64,000 nt of DNA from assembly GCA_947172415.1 (NCBI GenBank), contig OX359196.1, forward strand, positions 6,759,901 through 6,823,900, given 5' to 3'. Every line of letters begins with the position of its first letter. Position 1 is the first letter of the stretch. A program made the translations under genes and the position numbers. Source of the DNA: Chondrosia reniformis. Its lineage: Eukaryota; Porifera; Demospongiae; Chondrillida; Chondrillidae. This document shows positions 60,901 through 64,000 of this stretch, in pieces. The notes under the pieces are model-generated. The model saw nothing but the letters and a program-made list of their open reading frames with translations, was not told the DNA's origin and made no database searches.

Positions 60901-63884
60901 TATATTCATTGATTTGGTTGATTATATTGATTAACTACATATTTGCAACAAAATTTAATGTTTCAACCTGCATGTTGTATGGTCTCTTTTAGCAATAATG
61001 AGAACATGAAGAAATTATAATTGTATCACCTTAATGATCACTTGACTCTGGATTTACCCCACCCACTCATATTTTCCCTGAACTAATGGGTGGAACTACA
61101 GTTACACTTAAATATACCAATTAACTTACTTCTGGATACATTGCTCACTACTCCAGCAAAGCTCCAGCTCCCCAGACCAACACTTGTAGCCGCTCTGACC
61201 CTGATCGTGCAGTTTGACAGTGAGCTACTATTACCAGTGATGAATAAATGAGTGGACATTGTTATGTTATAGTAGATTTCAGTTGACTGGCTGTCTGTGG
61301 AATAGGCTTTGTGAACCTCATAGTACAGTATGATCCCATTGGGTCTGAGAGGTGGTTCCCAGGTGATAAGAAGAGTATCATTATTTATTACCGACAATGA
61401 CACATTTACAGGAGCTGAGGGAACTATATAGTTAAATACCATGTGGATATAATGAAATGGAGATACGTAGTATACATAATATCTAACAACTTATAAACCT
61501 ACCATCTTGGAGAGTTCTGATTTCAGTTGTTGAAGAGTTAGATGAGAAATCATAAATGTTTACTGCTATTATAGATATCTTATAAACTGAATATGGCTCC
61601 AGTCCACTCAAAGTGATGGACTCAGTGGGGCATTCCAGAGAGAAATAGTAATCGTAGACATAATCTATTTCAAAAAGGGGTGTTGCATTTACCAAAACTT
61701 TTGCTGTTTGGTAAAAAGTCTCATTAACAAGGTTTCTAGTAGAGACACCTCGATATGTAACTTCATAAAAGCTAATAACACCAGCAGGTTGTGAAGAACT
61801 CTGCCATTCTACTTGTAGTGTATTTGCAGTGTTAATCACAACAGTGACATTGATTGGAGGTGAAGGAGCTATTGAAACAAGACAGAGTCTATATCATACA
61901 TACATGTCCACAGTTAGGTGTACAAGATTATATTTTCTAACCTCCTGCTAGAGTTCTTCCATTAACCGAGCTACTGTAAGGACTCAAGCCAATGTTATTT
62001 CCAGCTCTAATGTGGAAATTGTAATTCCAACTTGAATATAAGTTACTGAAGTCAAATGATGTGCCATTAATTGTAATAGTATTGGAGTAGTAATCATGCT
62101 TGCAGTTATATATAGTGTAGTAAAAATAATACGAGGAGCCATATGCTTTGCCAGAGTAGTATACTTGATAGTGAGTAATGATTCCATTTGACTTGTCAGG
62201 TGGTTCCCATGTCAGTAGGAGACTAGTGTTGCCAATTGATGATATCTTTAGGAAACGTGGAGCTGATGATGGAACTGTAGTACATGCAAACATGCAAACA
62301 TATGCATAACATGTGACATACTGCACATACGTACGTACGTATATGTGTAAACTGCTAATATAATTGCTACTTACGTACCACTTTCAAGTGTTCTACTAAG
62401 CACACTTGTATATTTGTCTAATACAGAGACTGATATTTCATATTCTGAGTAAGGTTCCAATGAATTTATTGTATAAACTGTGCTGTTAATGTCAACAGTA
62501 GCTTCCATTACATCATAAAATGATCCACTGACTGAGTTTTCTGAAGATATTCCTCTGTACCTTATTTGGTAATATCCTGTAGAGTTAATAAGGTCAACCG
62601 AAGAGTCCCATTCTACTGTTAAGGATGTTGCAGTCTTGTCCAAAACAGTTATGTTGAACAAAGGAAAATATCCTGAACAATGTTACCAACAAGAGAGCTT
62701 ATAACTTTTATATACTACATCTACATCTATATGCATCTATACATCACCCTATCCATCCATCTAATTATCTATCTACGTGTGTCTATAATTGTATTTGACT
62801 TACTTTCACTGAACATTAAAGTAACAACTTCAGATGAGGAATTCCCTTCTCCAACACTTGTACTAGCAACCACCGTGATGATGTACATTGATAGATAGGT
62901 CAATTTTGTTAAGGTTGCTTGATTCTCTGTTGTAGTCACTGATTTCACATCTGAACTGTTTGCTGAAGTATTTAAAGTTGTAGTCATATATTCAACCTTG
63001 TAGTCAACAATAATTCCATTAGGATTGAGTGGTAGGTCCCAGAAAACAGATAGTGTAGTGTTATCTATAGCAGTTGCCCTCACATTCACTGGAGGGGATG
63101 GAACTATAGGGAAGATATGGCTGTTAACTATATACGTACACATGCAGTCGAGAGAGGCTATAGTAGCAGACATACCATCCTCAAAAGTACTTCTTCTAAT
63201 GCATGAATAACTGCTAGTATAACTGTTGGTATACACTTCATTCTGTGTATAAACACAAATTTGATAGTCTGAATATGGTTCTAATCCACTCAGATAAACT
63301 GATGTCTCTGTAGAGTTCACACTTAAAGTTACTGAACGGGAGAAAGTATAGTCAACTCTATTAGGTGTGAACCGTCCATAATAGCGAATTCCATATTGTA
63401 TGATAGAACCATGAGGTTGAGGAGGAGGTTGCCATTCAATCAGCAGAGAGGTAGATGTTTTTGTTTGTACTTGAATTGTTTTTGGAGGTAGTGGACCTGG
63501 AAAATATACCGTACATATAAAATACATCAATACTGAAAGTCACATTTAAAGTATGTATAAACTAACGAGTGGTTTGAGATATAAAAGGAGTGAATTCTCC
63601 AGGACCAGCACTTGTAACAGCTCTCACTCTAAAGCTGTAGGTTGATGATGGAATTAAATATATAATATATACATAGGTACGAATTATAGATATTGACGAT
63701 ATCTGAGAAAATCCATTTTCTTGATCTGTTTCTGCAGTAGTTTCATTGCCAACATATTGTACTTCATAGTATTGTATAATACCATTTGGTCTAGCCGGTT
63801 GAGACCACCAGAGGTAGACTTTACCATGACCAGTGACTATATTAGCAGGACTATAACTATATAGATTTTGAGGTTCTGAAGGAA
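45614..63884 (-). CDS. aGPCR-2: adhesion GPCR, 5' end outside window
   Basis: Thirty-two exons read in frame. N to C in the window: FN3 cluster 3 (seven exons, 63,884-61,130), FN3 cluster 2 (seven exons, 58,118-55,242), Ig x4, EGF, Ig, linker, HRM, GAIN, GPS, 7TM, tail (stop TAA 45,616-45,614). No nonsense codon or broken splice site was found, and exon lengths of the C-terminal half equal those of aGPCR-1 except for in-frame indels. The two clusters are joined here because both are phase-compatible and no intervening start or stop is visible; a LINE and a foldback occupy the intron between. The signal peptide and probably a mucin-like exon should lie beyond base 64,000. It lacks the 794-bp FN3 array and the FN3/Ig mosaic of aGPCR-1. 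Confidence 0.82.
49094..51635 (-). CDS. aGPCR-2 linker, HRM and GAIN exons
   Basis: Exons: 51635-51544 (linker with SSRRRREQ basic site), 51393-51138, 50838-50591 ([38 protein letters not shown]), 50095-49958, 49733-49639 and 49514-49094 (GAIN). Lengths match aGPCR-1 exactly except 256 versus 265 nt and 248 versus 245 nt, both in frame. The 500-bp intron at 50,096-50,590 shows nothing but AT-rich sequence. Confidence 0.88.
51727..54804 (-). CDS. aGPCR-2 Ig-Ig-Ig-Ig-EGF-Ig block
   Basis: Exons: 54804-54496, 54356-54075, 53694-53410, 52860-52507 (Ig), 52327-52202 (EGF) and 51999-51727 (Ig). It is the same series as aGPCR-1 with high identity. The introns differ by inserted elements at 52,938-53,121 and 53,860-54,000. 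Confidence 0.92.
52938..53121. repeat. foldback element in aGPCR-2 intron
   Basis: Arms of about 66 bp (52,938-53,003 starting ACTTATCTTTAGGATGGTAC; 53,055-53,121 its near complement ending CCCAAAGATAAG) around a 50-bp centre that holds CGTTTCAACC...GATCTTCTTCAG, the same Penelope-like tail word as elsewhere. The paralogous aGPCR-1 intron at about 20,480 lacks it, so it inserted after the duplication. Confidence 0.75.
53860..54000 (-). mobile_element. truncated short repeat with 5-bp target duplication
   Basis: Reverse complement of the 3' half of the hammerhead-containing repeat (GTAGGAAAATGG end, CCTATAGG, CTTTAGATGAAGATACAGGAG). It lies between two CTATG words (53,855-53,859 and 53,996-54,000); the aGPCR-1 intron has a single CTATG (21,242-21,246) at the same place. 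This is an insertion with an empty site, and the ribozyme half is missing as in 5'-truncated retroposition. Confidence 0.8.
54805..55241. other. intron joining Ig block to FN3 cluster 2
   Basis: No feature apart from sequence shared with the deletion junction at 36.63 kb from about 55,097 on. Confidence 0.6.
55242..58118 (-). CDS. aGPCR-2 FN3 cluster 2
   Basis: Seven FN3 exons: 58118-57816, 57735-57424, 57351-57052, 56767-56474, 56387-56052, 55977-55630 and 55535-55242. All are open and phase 1. Some modules are diverged from clusters 1 and 3: exon five has a YAYGYGYYPAYYY insertion in place of GSSYYFYYTIYN, and exon six is 18 nt shorter. Confidence 0.9.
56817..56967. mobile_element. 133-bp insertion with 9-bp target duplication
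   Basis: CATATGCAT occurs at 56,817-56,825 and 56,959-56,967; clusters 1 and 3 have the ancestral single site (TATATGCATCTATACATCACCC). The inserted 133 bp (GAGATACTGAGATTATTGA ... CTCCCTATCAATT) is related to 17,142-17,250 in aGPCR-1. Its minus strand has a decayed CTGATAA...GGTTGAAACG tail word. Confidence 0.85.
58119..58559. other. intron 5' of cluster 2
   Basis: AT-rich, many TACGTA palindromes; the word GTTTCAACCCC near 58,470 is a further decayed tail motif. Nothing else. Confidence 0.4.
58560..60020 (+). pseudogene. degenerate non-LTR retrotransposon, 3' half
   Basis: Plus-strand fragments in shifting frames: RLQYLQKQDALLLLRHFF..PK and CLRTTPSFLSP (58,865-59,000, post-polymerase thumb region), GGLGIRS-like near 59,085, a CCHC-like CHHCGKQVNKFATHGPSC near 59,470-59,545, then RPDG-like DKKQPDRVIIIPW, CPDTFAA, and HVIPVAIEIAGVFCPDAFKF ... 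ALQRGNAASVLGT. This order is that of widespread invertebrate non-LTR elements with a PD-(D/E)xK-like C-terminal endonuclease (recognised by pattern, not by search). Many stops; inactive. It lies in the intron between FN3 clusters 3 and 2. Confidence 0.75.
60224..60755. mobile_element. 530-bp foldback (MITE-like)
   Basis: The left arm (60,224-60,360: AAATTTAAAGAGATCCAAGTGACCC..., ACAAGACTTTAGTCACACTGTTGCA) and the right arm (60,640-60,750) are reverse complements with one internal gap of about 30 bp. The inner part has a 112-codon frame without recognisable homology. A solo arm follows at about 60,798-60,850. Confidence 0.8.
60756..61129. other. intron 3' of cluster 3
   Basis: Contains the solo foldback arm, (TA)n and another GTTTCAACCTG tail word near 60,960. 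No exon was seen. Confidence 0.4.
61130..63884 (-). CDS. aGPCR-2 FN3 cluster 3
   Basis: Seven FN3 exons: 63884-63567, 63496-63176, 63103-62804, 62672-62379, 62274-61942, 61868-61503 and 61423-61130. All are open. It is the closest relative of cluster 1: shared GKAYGSSYYFYY module, same introns, same upstream flank to the window end. In exon four the donor reads GTACGTAAGT, a 4-bp insertion that recreates a good donor. Where clusters 1 has TGA in the last exon, this copy has GGG in VGLGSWSF. Confidence 0.9.
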
Positions 63885-64000
63885 CTGTATATAAAATAAG
63901 CAAAAAGAAGAGAGGATGTATGTAAATATAGATTTAAATATGAACAAAATTCAAATGTGGAAGTCCTTGGTGCATGAACATATTGCTGATCTCCATTTAG

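Overview
The window is eukaryotic and metazoan: genes are split into many short exons with GT-AG introns, and the families are animal ones. It holds three compact housekeeping genes and a tandem family of very large adhesion GPCRs (aGPCRs) with extracellular fibronectin type III (FN3), immunoglobulin (Ig) and EGF modules. Small introns, AT-rich intergenic DNA full of TACGTA/GTATAC palindromes, and lineage-specific aGPCRs fit a sponge (Porifera, perhaps a haplosclerid demosponge such as Amphimedon). The organism call is an inference.

Layout. 1-5244 is a satellite of CTAC and CTATAC words. Then come ZMAT2/Snu23 (minus, 7807-6032), a FAM114A/NOXP20-like gene (plus, 7905-11315) that starts 97 bp from ZMAT2 in the opposite direction, and PRCC (plus, 11471-13449). 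PRCC converges on aGPCR-1 (minus, 34736-13543), reconstructed here as 40 coding exons, 11,193 nt and 3,730 aa: signal peptide, FN3/Ig mosaic, a 794-bp two-exon FN3 unit repeated about four times, Ig-Ig-Ig-Ig-EGF-Ig, linker, HRM, GAIN, GPS, 7TM and tail. A single-exon secreted DNRLRE-type protein (35710-35093) lies upstream.

Next is a broken paralog, aGPCR-3' (minus, 42748-36765). It keeps a signal peptide exon, a mucin-like exon of 26-aa repeats and seven FN3 exons, but has lost all Ig-to-7TM exons; its last FN3 intron is joined directly to DNA that elsewhere flanks the aGPCR stop codon. It also carries a nonsense codon and a lost splice donor. aGPCR-2 (minus, 63884-45614; 5' end beyond the window) has a complete Ig/EGF/HRM/GAIN/GPS/7TM half and two seven-FN3 clusters. 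The cluster at 61-64 kb is nearly identical to that of the broken paralog.

Mobile DNA: a Penelope-like element remnant with a GIY-YIG-type coding fragment between inverted pseudo-LTR-like arms (40.7-41.4 kb); two degenerate LINEs (43.4-44.1 and 58.6-60.0 kb); a short interspersed family with hammerhead-ribozyme-like cores (7.0, 31.6, 36.2 kb, partial at 45.4 and 53.9 kb); several foldback elements; and two insertions with target-site duplications shown by empty paralogous introns. All exon boundaries were read by eye from splice signals, reading phase and paralog comparison; no search or transcript data were used.
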